Assembly: GCA_910589415.1 (NCBI GenBank)
Contig: OU342630.1
Coordinates: 48,082,012-48,146,011, forward strand
Origin: Malachius bipustulatus
Taxonomy: Eukaryota; Arthropoda; Insecta; Coleoptera; Melyridae
Length of the DNA: 64,000 bases
Direction of reading: 5' to 3'
Made by a program: the position numbers and the translations under genes. Below, piece by piece: positions 41,662 through 52,409 of this stretch (the stretch's first letter is position 1; each line of letters begins with the position of its first letter). The notes beneath the pieces are model-generated. The model did not search any database. It was not told the origin of the DNA and worked only from the letters and a program-made list of their open reading frames with translations.

Positions 41662-41871
41662 ATGGATTATGATTTCTCTGAATCTGAAGCAGAAAATACA
41701 CCACCTGAAGTCAGAAAACAAGCAGGTTTGTGTTCTTTGAATTTGCTACCTGTAGTTTCGAGAGAAAAATACGAATCTGCTTATAAACATTTCATAAATT
41801 GGAGAAAAGGTCATAAAAGCAGAGCATTGTCAGAAAAAATAATTTATGTGTTAAATGTGTTAAATAATTAA
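41662..41871 (+). pseudogene. Tyrosine-recombinase-like N-terminal fragment (Crypton/integrase SAM-like, tentative)
   Basis: The ATG-initiated 69-residue frame has an acidic start (MDYDFSESEAENTPPEV), then LNLLPVVSREKYESAYKHFI and NWRKGHKSRALSEK. The pattern LLP..S...YE.AY..F..W......SE is the usual opening of the SAM-like core-binding domain of insect tyrosine-recombinase proteins. The frame then ends (IIYVLNVLNN, stop) where family members continue with the LLAYF-type helix and, later, the catalytic R...HxxR...Y. No catalytic residue is present, so it is a remnant. Recognition is by pattern only; it could be a chance ORF. Confidence 0.45.
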
Positions 41872-41912
41872 TCTGTTAAATTGTGGTCGTAGGAAAAGTA
41901 CTGTGTGAAGCA

Positions 41913-42024
41913 CGTGCGGAAAAGAAATTTCACACTCGTGTGAATTGTGACACTCGACTTCGTCTCGTGTCACAATTGTTTCACACTCGTGAGAAATTTT
42001 CTCTTTTCCGCACTTGTTTCACAA
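41913..42024. repeat. Long hairpin
   Basis: GTGCGGAAAAGAAATTTC with ACACTCG on the left pairs with CGAGTGT... and GAAATTTTCTCTTTTCCGCAC on the right. Inside, TGACACTCGA pairs with TCTCGTGTCA around the loop CTTCG. CACACTCGTG units occur three times. It is comparable in position and layout to the hairpin at 10574-10711. Confidence 0.85.
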
Positions 42025-42035
42025 TATACTATTAT

Positions 42036-45000
42036 TTCCTGCTTTATTCCTTGATTTTCTTAATATTAAATGAAAAAAGTCCGTAAAGAGCTTGTAACTA
42101 TAGGTACTACTTGATATCCTATCTTTTCAATTTAGGTTGTTCAAGATCATAAAAGATTAGGAAACAGCAGCCTAGGTACTCGTAAGTAGCTCTTGAGGAG
42201 TCGTCTCTTCCTGACATTCGACTTTTCGTATTTATTGGTTTCTATGTATAGCAGATAAGCACTTATATGAAGTCCTTGCGAGTAAAAAAGTTGGATACTC
42301 CTACAAGGAAATTTCATCAAGAACTTTGGTAAAGAAATATAGGTACGTTACAGAGAAATAATATACACCCACAGAGGTTTAAAAGTGTTTTACCTAAAAA
42401 TTGTATACCTACTTATTAAAATCAGAGCAAGGCTATGGAGTATAACTTGAATGGCTTTATGATGCTCACAGAATCATATAAAATACCTATAGGTAACAAT
42501 TTCTATGGGTGTAGTTAATTTTCTTATATTGTATAGGTGGGTATACATATGTATAGGGATAATAGCAATGTTGCCACTCTTGAAAACATAAAAATGTGAT
42601 TAATTTTCATTTAAAATCCTGATTAATTTCACATTAATATATTTCATTAATTATTATTGATCAGCAGAAAAAATAACTTCAACAAGAAAAGTCATTTTTC
42701 AATGTTTTTATTCCCAATGACAATTTTCTTGTTAGGTAATAATTTCAATCGCAACGGGACAATTTCCCGATTTTTTTTTCAATTTCCGCGTAGGCTGAAA
42801 CAATGTCAAAATTTAAATCATGAAAGTGATGGCTTTAAATTAGTTTTTTTACAAAAAAAAAGACTGTGATATATAGGTACTTATATAATATAAATACCCA
42901 TCAGATAAAGTGAATATATACATATATAACATATTAAATTATAGTTACTATAAGCAAATAAACAAATATAAATTATGTCATATTCAAATTAAGAAGTGTG
43001 AGGCCTGTCTTTATCTTCCCTCACAAAATAGCTAATTTCAATGGTAGTTCCCATGTTAGAGTATTTTTTTATCGATAGATTTGTATGTATACATGGAATT
43101 GTATCTAAGTAGACTCTCAAGGTCATTATAAATTTTAGCATAGATGTCAGATCAAAAATTTTGTCGATGAAATAAAGAAAGTCAGAACAAACATTAATTA
43201 CTTATGTTTAAATGATTTATTTTAGATCATTTAAAATAATAAGTTATAATAATAGGTGAATTTATTATAATTTTTATTAAAATTCAAGTCTTTGCTAAGA
43301 AGACAGAAAACTACTTCATATAACGATATGTATATGTATTTCAATAGATCATCTGGTACCGATATGCCATGCTGAAGAGACCGTAAAGATATCGAAACAG
43401 TTGTCCGTATCTTCGATCAGATGGCTCTCTATGCTGCTTTCCTTGAAACTTGTTGTTCAAGCCAAAAGTCTATAATTCTTCTTTCTAATACCTGGATTAA
43501 TACAATAGCTTTATTTTTTGATTATGTATAGGTAGGTATATTTGAACTTTTGTATTTAATTTTATTTTGTTAGTGTGTTAACGTGCCAAAATGTTTAACC
43601 TATACATAAATAAGTAATATGGTAAATAAAGATATCTATCTATCTATCTAACTACATTAATCGAAAATACCTAATATTCAAAGATTTATAAATTATAAAA
43701 AAATTGTCAATAAAGCCTTACAAAGTTAGATGTTCTCATTGGATTAAGGTTTATAAGTCTCTTGCTTCTGGAGACAGCAGTGTTTGTCAAAAGTTTCAAA
43801 CCTTCCAACTTTACTTTTCTCAAATTCATTTTATTATGTTAATAATATGACCTTGAAAGTCTTATTAAGATAAAATTTCCAGTTATCGAATTCCCTCTTG
43901 GAACTTGTGGCTAATAATAATACCTATTATCACCATTTTAAATCTTAAGTTAAAGTGTCATTTAACTAATAAAACTAGAATCCAATTGGATGTTATCTTT
44001 TCGACCAATGCTCTCATTCTTTTTTCTCAAATTCAAAAATTTTGCCTCAGACTCGAATGTTGGAGAGAAAACAATAATTTAAAAAAATAATAAGTACTCA
44101 AATCATCAACCCTATTGATAGAGGTGTTCTATTTAACCGAAAATTTCAATCTCGAGATATGAGCCTTCAAAATTCTCTCATCAAAAATCACAAGAAAAAT
44201 TTATTTGGAAAACGAAGGTATCAAAACCGCTGAGCGATTTTGTACGCACTCATATACCTAACTCACTGTGAAAAATTTATTTCGCAGATTTTTTCGTTTA
44301 AATCCAATAAACCAGGAAAATTAAGGATATGGCTGCTGACTTGGGAAAAAAAATCGAAATCCCTTTATTATGAATATGAAAAGTAATCCCCAATCAAAAT
44401 AAGGCAAAATTTTGGTGTGCGATACTTTCATTTTTGAGTATTTTAGGTAAATATACCCAATTATGGTAAGTATAGTAACATTTTACTATTTAATTTACTT
44501 GGTTAAAATTAACAAAAAAAACCTATCATCTATCCCTATCTATTTACAATTATTCTGATATTTGTCAGTTGATGTTAAATGTTCCCATAAGATTTTTGAT
44601 CAAGCAATTAAATTTCAGTGCCTCTCCCAGTCTGCAAATAAAACATACTCGAAACTATACCCTGTTGGCTGACTTATTATACTAGGAAGAGGATTTATTA
44701 AGTGGACAGGGATAAAATATTCGAGCACATGCAAACGCAAAAGAGAGGATAATAGATATCCCAGACGAACTACTTTCCCGCGATGTTGTCTAACCGGTCC
44801 ATTTTTAATTAATTTGTCGTGACACAAGCCTTGAATCGGGTTGCAAATTATTGTCGCTTTGCTAATTCCCGTTTCAAAATGACAACATGCAGATTGTCCT
44901 CTCTTAATGCGTATCACCCCTATATCTAGCTATGATTCCTCCTGGATTTGTCTACATACCTAACATAATGTAGCTAACATATTAGAAAAACGCATGTTAG

Positions 45001-45244
45001 TTTTAAATGCCTCATTCCAAAGCATTTCTAAAATGTTGACTTTTAGAAAATAAATAGTTTTTGAAAGAAAAAAAAAATTATCTTGTGTCCGTTATTTTGT
45101 TTCTGTAAAAAAATTACTTTTATTATTTGATGCATAAAATTTTAAGTCACAAACGATATGTTTGGTCGTACCTATATAATAATATCTGCTTATATTGTTT
45201 TATGTATTTTTACTTTTGTCTAGAAACATTTTATAGGTACTGTA
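42036..45244. other. Intergenic, no gene recognised
   Basis: About 3.2 kb of AT-rich sequence. A TATC microsatellite (about 43630-43652) directly follows ATGGTAAATAAAGATA, which resembles the 3' end of a retroposed sequence, but no coding remnant was recognised upstream. The other ORFs (42657, 43905, 44615) show no coding evidence. Confidence 0.5.
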
Positions 45245-45711
45245 CAGGGTGAGCCTTTAATGGTGCATTTCCTCAACGGTGCATTTTAGGGGGCAATTCG
45301 TGTAGCAAAGGAAAAATAGTAAAAATAATTTTTTTGTAAATTGATCGAAATTATATGAAGAGGTAAAGATGAGAACTCAGCTTCTTTAATATTTACAGTT
45401 TTAAATAATTTGTTTGCTTAAAATAGAGACCACGGCCTCTTTTTCCGAATATCATAGTTTTTTTTTAAAGCACTGTTTAAATTCATATGAAACCAAATTA
45501 ACTTTAGTTTTCTGGTATTCCACCTATGAAAAAAAAACTGAAGTTAATTTCACTGGTGGAATACCAGGTAACTGCCGTTAATTTCATTTACATAAATTTA
45601 AACGGTGCTTTTGAAAACGAAATTTCTATGATATTTGAAAGTAGAGGCCGTAGTCTCCACTTTAAGCAAAATACCGTTGAAGAAATGCGCCGTTAAAGCC
45701 TCATACGGTGT
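45245..45711. repeat. Degenerate foldback (CAGGGTGAGCC terminus)
   Basis: The left half starts CAGGGTGAGCCTTTAATGGTGCATTTCC-like sequence and pairs with the right half ending GAAATGCGCCGTTAAAGCC. Inner pairs are CTGGTATTCCACC with GGTGGAATACCAG (about 45515 and 45556), and ACGGCCTCT near 45433 with AGAGGCCG near 45642. The arms are diverged. Part of its left arm recurs at about 62951-63044. Confidence 0.8.
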
Positions 45712-46465
45712 AAGTATTTGTTTGAAGTATTTTATAGTATTCTGATTAATTAAATTAAACTGCATTGTTCAGATAGTAATTAAGAAATAGGATTAAAAAT
45801 TATCTCATTGCACGACAAAATGAAAGTAAAATGTTATAGGGTAAGAAAATATTAGAACAAATAAATGTTATATTACCCGATAAAGTGTGTCTTGATGTAC
45901 TTGTTAAGAATGCATAAATGTATTTTCGTATAATATATGTTTATATGTTCTAACCACCAAGATTTTTATTATGGTCTGTTTTATAATTTTATATTACTCC
46001 TTTCATGGAAGCGCAGAGAAAAAATCGCGCTCATCAACCAAAAAATGAAAAACGAAAACATACCTACCTACTTAACATTTCTTGATATTCGGCCTGAGCT
46101 CGGGCCCGAGTCTCTGAATGCTCTGCTTTAATGATAAAAGTCATAACGCACTGCTATTCCTTAAAGCGGACGCTGCATGACAGTTTTAATGATCTGTACA
46201 TATTTTAATACTCCCCAGATCCTAATTGAACAGTTTTCGACTAGAGTTTATCATTTTTTTTTTATTACGACGTTAGTGCAAAAAATCGCATATTTTGTTT
46301 TTTTTTTTGCTTATAAAAGAAAAACTGGAGGTCGTCCGATTCGAATTTATCAAACGGATTTGGAAAGTAGAAGTATTCAGCTATCATATAGTATAAACGT
46401 CAATCTTCATTTACCATTTGAATGCACAAATGGAAAATGAAGGAATCAAATTTTTGCAGTCTTAT
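45712..46465. other. Intergenic, no gene recognised
   Basis: AT-rich; a CTCGGGCCCGAG palindrome lies at about 46098. Confidence 0.5.
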
Positions 46466-46525
46466 ACGAGGTATGTCCAAAAATGTAAATTGTGCCATCG
46501 AGTAGAGTAGAGGACATACCTCGTA
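46466..46525. repeat. Short inverted repeat
   Basis: ACGAGGTATGTCC pairs with GGACATACCTCGT across about 34 bases. It is a possible tiny MITE with no further context. Confidence 0.6.
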
Positions 46526-47291
46526 TGTGACAAAAAAAAATTGATGTCTGACAATTTCATTTTATATCTAACTATTCAATTTTAAATTTCAGACCTAAAC
46601 CCAGATCGTAAAATGGATAATAAAAAAGATTTCCATATGACTCCAACTTATACGTAACACATAGTGTATATAATTTTTAAGCATCTGATACGCCTCTGGA
46701 ATCGGTGCCGACTCTTGTTTTGTCTCTGTCAAGGCTTCATCGGTTGTCCCTAATCAGCTAATTTCTTATTTACTCCAACGTAGTAGTTATACGTGGATCA
46801 TATTAATTTTTTACTTATACCTACTAATGATGACTGCTGATTAAAAATTAAGATCACATTAATGGATAATAAATATTAAGGACTAATGGGCACAATATCA
46901 GGGTCACTTGCACTTCTAGACATAAATCGACTATCTCATGATTTTAGTTCCTGAATATTTGGGTTTAAAAAGCTCAGTTTGCCTTGGACCTTGAAACGTT
47001 CTTCAACGAAATCCAATTTGAAGAACTAATTTCACAAGTGATCACTTGCAACACTCCACCTAGTGTAGAAGTCATCCAAAAACTGTGTAATAATAAAATG
47101 GTAAAGTAAGCCTTATTAGATTTCGGATTATAATAATCCAAATGAATATTTGCGTTGACTTGACTATCGTTTAAAGCTATTTTTGCTTTTCTTTTTTCCG
47201 CTGCCGTACACGTGAACGCAAACATTCAGATGACATCAGCTACTAAGCATTTACAGTAAAACAGGACACCCATATATTTTAGGAGGCTGAA
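46526..47291. other. Intergenic, no gene recognised
   Basis: AT-rich with nothing recognisable. Confidence 0.5.
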
Positions 47292-47487
47292 ATGATTTCT
47301 GACGAAGCTCTGTACCCCAGGGGTTTTTCATCTGTTTTTCGTGAACTGAAATTATTCTCGTTATGGCCAAGAAATACTCGACTCGAGGAAGTAACATGGA
47401 AATTGTATGTTAAAGCAGTTTTGAAGTGTTGCATTTTTATTCCCGCAGAAATTGGAAGTTTTATGCATTTGATGCATTTCATTCATG
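47292..47487 (+). CDS. Possible first coding exon of a chemoreceptor-like gene (tentative)
   Basis: ATG at 47292 (context GGCTGAAATGATT), 65 codons, then a consensus donor CATG|GTAAGT at 47488. The peptide starts MISDEALYPRGFSSVFRELK, then LFSLWPRNTRLEEV, then a hydrophobic stretch LYVKAVLKCCIFIPAEIGSF. The layout 'short acidic N-terminus, LK...LWP, then a first membrane helix with E near its end' is like the first exon of insect odorant receptors. I found no later exons; they would lie beyond the repeats to the right or may not exist. It could equally be a chance ORF. Confidence 0.3.
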
Positions 47488-48297
47488 GTAAGTAAACTAT
47501 GAACAAAAAAATCGCCCAAGCTGATTGATTATACTTCACTGAACTAGACCGATATTATTATTTTCTGTTGAATTGTCTTTGAGGAATTATCAAAATCGGA
47601 CGTACATCATATTTATTAAATTCAAACTAGTTTGTACACATTAGAATATGAAAGAGAATAATTATCCAAATTAATGTAAGAGTTAAACAGAATGTGAAGA
47701 ATAACTCCCATCTTCCAGTTGGTATTATAAATACAGGATGTCCGAGAAAACACGTGATACATGGGGATGTCGGAGGTACGAGGTCGTTTAAATTGAAGAA
47801 AAGTTGCGCAATTTCATGCTTATGGAAAATCTGAAACTATATTTTTGAGAAATTCAGCCCTTACTGAAATATACGTTGAATTTTCGTAAAAAAAGTTTCC
47901 TAAAGTCGCGTTACTTCTACTAATAACGTATTCGATCTAGGCATATAAAATTTTTAACCTATTTAAATTTTCGGAAAAATTGCTATTTCTTAACCCTCTT
48001 CTTGGCAACGTATCCTGCTAGATACACAAACTTCAGTATTTTTTTTCATAAGTATACACTGAATTTTTCCGCAGAAACTGGCAGGGTATACTAGAGGATA
48101 CATAATTCTTGTCAAATCACAGAGTTTCTTCGAGTCACGTGATTCAATAGACCAATCAAAGCATTATTCTTCCAAGATGGCTACCGTAAATCAGAGAGCC
48201 TCTGCATTTCATGTGTGAAAACCAAAATTTGACTAAATTCCACTTCATGTTATGTAATGCACCTATTGTAAATCGATTTAGCAATGTATACTTTATA
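47488..48297. other. Intergenic, no gene recognised
   Basis: AT-rich; an ATACAGGATGTCCGAG foldback-type end lies near 47734 without a partner. Confidence 0.45.
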
Positions 48298-49700
48298 CAG
48301 GGTGTTAAGAAAATGACGGATAAACTCTTCAGTACATTCTAGGGGACACTCAGTAGAGTACGGGAAAAATAATTTTTAAAAATCCAGAGCTACATTGTAA
48401 AAGATATAAGCAAAATATTGAGCAACAAATTTGGCAACGTTCAACACTATAACTGCTGGTATTTGGTAATTTCGTCTAATTTCTAACAATGTAGGTAATT
48501 AAGGTATCAAAACCGTTGTTGCCAAATTCATTTTTCAGCATCTTAGAAAAGAAAAAAAAAATTATCTTATTAAATTTTCCAAGCCTGGGATACATTTTAA
48601 GCAATTTTTTCTACTCCCAACCTTTAATATGCATATTAAAGATGAATCACCAGTGCTTTAATGGGTCTCATTAAGATACAAATTTTCATTAAAGCACTGG
48701 TCAAGCTATCCAATGGCAGAGGAGCATTTGCAATCGAATCGGTTCCTTTTCGCTCACGATCGGGTCGGTAAGCCAACCGAAGTCACAGAGTTGTCATACT
48801 CACGACAAAAATTGCCTTGTGATATAAGTTCTGTATTTCTGAAAAAAAATTCTGGACGTTTATTTAATTTAGAACATAAGTAACATTCAAAGAAAATTTA
48901 TCAAGATTTTATGTTACCTTAATTAATTTGATAAGTAGGTATATCGTGTAAAAGATGGGAAGATAAAGTATTATATCATTCGTAGCGCTCCGTGATATAG
49001 TATTCAAAGCGGCAACGCTGCGACCCGCGTTGCGCAGTCATACAATATCGTAATTAATGGCTGTCAGTTATTAAAATTATTAATTAATCTCAAAATCGAA
49101 GCGTAAAATTCGGAATTCGAACTTCGCATAATAAAAATTACGCAGCAGTGAGTAGTGCCCTTTAAACTTGATACTAAAACATGTCTCAGCAGAATAATCT
49201 TAGCAACGAAGAGAGAATTTGGTACCTAATATGCGTAAGCAAATAGCAACCTATCTTAAACTCAATGATCCGCAATTGTACATGGGTCATTGTTAAAATA
49301 TATAATTTTTTAGTCTTTTCTATGAAATAAAAAAGGGTCGTAGAAAAAATAGTGTATGGAACTCGCAGATAATGGCTATTAATACGCTCTTATGATGGTT
49401 AAGACACTCGCCTACGGCTCGTATCTTAACCATCATACTCGCGTATTAATAGCCTTCATTATAAGCTCGTTGCATAATATACTATTTTTCAATTGATAAC
49501 GATTAAGGTACCCTTTTTATATCTGTACAATCATCTGGTTTTTGCAAATAACGAAAAACAAAGATAGTAAAATATTAACTTTGGCATTTTTTATCTCGCC
49601 AAATTGAAGACCAGAATTTTTTTAATTATTTTTCCCGTACTCTACTGAGTGTCCCCTACAATGTACTGAAGAGTTTATCCGTCATTTTCTTAACACCCTG
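48298..49700. mobile_element. Foldback MITE interrupted by copy 2 of the ~875-bp repeat
   Basis: The left end CAGGGTGTTAAGAAAATGAC pairs with the right end GTCATTTTCTTAACACCCTG. The arms continue through GGATAAACTCTTCAGTACAT and AGTAGAGTACGGGAAAAATA, each with its complement near 49640-49680. TA flanks both ends. The arms are only visible for the outer ~90 bases plus weaker inner pairing; the middle is filled by the repeat at 48605-49486. Confidence 0.88.
48605..49486. repeat. ~875-bp interspersed repeat, copy 2 (nested in a foldback)
   Basis: Same order and nearly the same sequence as 9840-10711, with scattered single-base changes and small indels (about 95% identical by eye). The ATGTCTCAGCAGAAT ORF is a little longer here (MSQQNNLSNEERIWYLICVS). 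The terminal hairpin (49352-49486) matches copy 1 almost exactly. Being nested in a foldback, it inserted after that foldback did. Confidence 0.85.
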
Positions 49701-49929
49701 TATATTACATCAATTTATTTGATTATAAATGATAAAGATCTATCCCTATTCGCGGTTGAAAATTATGTATTCTACAAGATACATTGCCCAGAATGTAGGC
49801 TTTGATATGTGAACGAAGATTGTTCATGGAGCATAAATTTGAACGGATGGGATTATTAACGAATTAATCGACGGGAAGAAAATAACAATGGAAAATGGTT
49901 GACCTACCTTTTTAACGACGTTAGGTGAT
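49701..49929. other. Intergenic, no gene recognised
   Basis: AT-rich spacer between the foldback and the BEL/Pao element. Confidence 0.4.
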
Positions 49930-50373
49930 GAGTCTAAATACCATAACCAGTTGATTGATTAAATCCAATAATAATCTCGTTGTTCGATGTGGTAGACAGC
50001 TTCGCACGGGCCCGGCATGTATTTTTCTGCTTCTGAAGGGGCGAAGACAGGACACGACGAACAGTGAAGATGTTCACAATACGAATATATTTTTCACTCT
50101 GACCACCGTGACGACTCGTTTTTTTCTACTTACTGCCGCCCGGTCTCGCGACGGTGACGACACCTGTACCCTTGCGCATAGACGTTATAGGTCGAACCAA
50201 GGGACGGGGTAAAAAGGAAGGCGGCAAGGATTTTTTTAAAAATGAACATGAAACATACCGCCCACCAAAATTACTATAAAATAAAGTAATTTTCTGATGA
50301 GAAGAGAAGAAGAAAAAAAAAAAAAGAAAGAATGAAGTTAGAATTCTAACTATTTACATGTGTTGTGTCTTGC
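49930..50373 (-). mobile_element. BEL/Pao 3' non-coding region with probable 3' LTR
   Basis: Reading on the - strand, the integrase stop is followed by a short UTR, a purine-rich GGTGGGCGG tract that could prime plus-strand synthesis, and then TGTTTCATGTTCATT at 50255, a plausible LTR start. The region downstream is GC-richer than its surroundings. I could not identify the LTR end or a 5' LTR copy, so the limits are approximate. Confidence 0.4.
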
Positions 50374-50870
50374 TTATTGTGACGGTAAAGGACACAACTT
50401 AACGAGGGGTCTCTTAAGGAGCCCGGTTTTCGTTTGAAGTGTAGCGACTCGAGCAATTTTGTCTGACCCAAAATGAAGGTGAACAATTCTGCGAAGCCTC
50501 CACTGAAGGGGAGGGGCAAGTTCATCCTTGATCAGTACCAATGTCCCGACATCTGCAACATCAAATGTCTTGGTCTTACTCCATTTACCACGTTGATAGA
50601 ACGTATGAAGATATTCGTTCTTCCACCGTTTCCAAAAATCATAGTGCAAACGTTGCACTAATTGCCAACGAGACAGACGAGAAAGTTTCAAATGGGATAT
50701 ATCTGGATCAGGTGGTGCTGTTAGGGTTTCAAGAGTAAGAAAATGACCGGGTGTGAGAACGGTTAGGTCATTAGGATCAGTGCTGACACCACATAACGGA
50801 CGCGAATTCAACACCGCTTCGACTTGAACAAGAAGAGTGTTGAGTTCCTCATTCGAATGACATTCGAATG
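50374..50870 (-). pseudogene. BEL/Pao integrase, C-terminal part (separated by LINE-F)
   Basis: The - strand frame runs from about 50860 to the stop at 50374. It has EELNTLLVQVEAVLNSRPLC, then LTVLTPGHFLTLETL, RLSRWQLVQRLHYDFWKRWK, GTLVLIKDELAPPLQWRL and LLKRPLVKLCPLP. These are the C-terminal blocks (with the integrase tail) of Pao/BEL polyproteins. It continues the integrase interrupted at 55500. The junction shows a small frame disturbance near CATTCGAATG, which is duplicated in tandem at 50850-50871. Confidence 0.88.
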
Positions 50871-51025
50871 GCGACCACCGAGTAGTGCGTACGTGCCTGG
50901 GTGTTTCTCCTCAGTTAAATGAAATAAACACCGGTTGATACTGAAATTTGCAAATTAAAGTAATATAATAGTGGATCCTTAGTGGTGTCAGTAGTGAACT
51001 AGTGTAAAATAATTAGTTAGAAAAC

Positions 51026-51676
51026 ATGCCTTTTACACAATCTCAAGTTAAAGATATCATGGAATTGATTGAAAAATCTATAAAACAAACTGTGTTCAAT
51101 GATGGATTTATAACGAATATTGTTGACAGAATTTTAGAAAAAATCAATATAGGAGAGATAAACGAAGGAATCAATCGCCATGAGAGAAGGATAGAGGAAT
51201 TAGTTAAAAATAATGAAATACTACAGAAAAAGGTGGACAAAATGGAACAACTCGCTAAGAAAAATAATTTTCGTATATTTGGAATTCCTGAAACAAGAAA
51301 TGAAAATACAGAGGATAAAGTGCAGCAACTAATACAAAATCAATTAAAGTTAAATATCCCAAAGGAGTCTTTTGTTTTCTGTAAACGCATTGGAAAATAC
51401 TCTGAAAATCAAATCAGGACAGTACTATTAACTTTAGATAACGAAAATAATCATGGGAATATTATCAGATCAAGAAAACTTCTAAAGGGTACAAATATTA
51501 CAATAGCAGAAGACTTGACAGCAACCAGATACAAATTATTCAAGGAAGTTTGTGAAATCCATGGCAAGAGGCAAACGTGGGTTAAAAATGGAAATGTTTT
51601 TCTGAAATATAATAATAAAGTGATGATGATAAGGTCCACTAGTGAAATTCCGAAGTTATCAATTTCAGGTGATTAG
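51026..51676 (+). CDS. LINE-F ORF1: coiled-coil RNA-binding protein
   Basis: 216 residues from an ATG. Residues about 45-78 form a coiled coil (INRHERRIEELVKNNEILQK and KVDKMEQLAKK). Next comes NNFRIFGIPE followed by EDKVQQLIQNQLKLNIP, the pattern of the RRM-like domain in L1-type ORF1 proteins and other insect LINE ORF1s, then VFCKRIGK and a basic C-terminal part with RTVLLTLDNENNHGNIIRSR and TWVKNGNVFLKYNNKVMMIR. The role known for such proteins is to trimerise and coat the element RNA. No stops or frameshifts. Confidence 0.85.
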   Translation: MPFTQSQVKDIMELIEKSIKQTVFNDGFITNIVDRILEKINIGEINEGINRHERRIEELVKNNEILQKKVDKMEQLAKKNNFRIFGIPETRNENTEDKVQQLIQNQLKLNIPKESFVFCKRIGKYSENQIRTVLLTLDNENNHGNIIRSRKLLKGTNITIAEDLTATRYKLFKEVCEIHGKRQTWVKNGNVFLKYNNKVMMIRSTSEIPKLSISGD

Positions 51677-51894
51677 CAGTTAGGGAATTAAATATCTATT
51701 TAATTGAAACATCCAGCATGAAAATGAATATTGTTTATTTTTAATTTTATTGGGTGGGTACCTAAATGCTTGTAGGTTGAAGATATTTATACTTGAGGCT
51801 ACAAATTTGATAAATTTTTGATAAATTGTTATAAATTAGTAAATTTGGTAGATATAAATTTCGAGATTTGTAAATCGCGACAATATACCTACAC

Positions 51895-52380
51895 AGGGAG
51901 ATACTAATTCTGTACTTATATTGTACTTCATTTCGAGTAGTGCCGCTCTTTTGAGATTTGTTTGAATAACTTGTTGGGAAATAACTATTATATTTATTGG
52001 GGATATTTTTAGGTGCTGTATTTTTTGTAAGGATTTTTTTTTTTTTTTTGATAGGTATTTGTTGAGATACACGACGTACTTATATTATTGTTAATTTCGA
52101 GTACCCACTGCTGAATTGTTGGGATTTGCTTGAATAACTTGTTATAACTTGTTGAAAAACTAGAATAACTAACTGGTTAGGAAATAATTATCTATTGGGG
52201 GTATTTTTTGCGTATATTATTTATTGTTAGGTTTATTTATTGAAAGGTATTTGTTGAGATAGACGTACTTATATTGTTGTTCATTTCGAGTACCTACTGC
52301 TGCATTGCTGATATTTGCTTGAACAACTTGTTACGAAATAATTTATTGTGGGTATTTTTTGGGTATATTGTTTATAGGTA
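51895..52380. repeat. Imperfect tandem repeats in the LINE-F inter-ORF region
   Basis: GTACTTATATTGTACTTCAT at 51912, GTACTTATATTATTGTTAAT at 52076 and GTACTTATATTGTTGTTCAT at 52265 each continue with TTCGAGTA, then TTGCTTGAAYAACTTGTT-like sequence and a GGTATTTTT run. Units are about 165 and 190 bases long. It could be a promoter or ribosome-entry region for ORF2, or simple expansion. Confidence 0.75.
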
Positions 52381-52409
52381 ATTAGAGAGATACACGTAAT
52401 GTGACGACC

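Larger units (their letters stand above)
40977..42035. mobile_element. Candidate internally deleted element with GTGGTCGTAGGAAAA inverted repeats, a recombinase-like ORF and a terminal hairpin
   Basis: TTTTCCTACGACCAC at 40977-40991 and GTGGTCGTAGGAAAA at 41883-41897 are an exact 15-base inverted pair. Between them is a short ORF resembling the N-terminus of a tyrosine recombinase (41662-41871); right after the second copy comes a long hairpin (41913-42013) and then ATATACTATT. The last part has the same order as in the ~875-bp repeats at 9840 and 48605 (GGTCGTAGAAAAA, hairpin, ATATACTATT). The grouping as one element is an inference. Confidence 0.45.

Noticed and set aside
43630..43652. TATC tandem repeat as a possible CRISPR or satellite
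   Set aside because: Only a short tetranucleotide microsatellite; there are no spacers and no long array.
48298..49700. Interpreting the foldback plus inner repeat as one LTR-like or composite transposon
   Set aside because: The inner repeat occurs alone at 9840 with the same ends, so nesting explains the structure.
50473..50738. Forward-strand ORFs over the BEL integrase
   Set aside because: Shadows of the - strand integrase frame.
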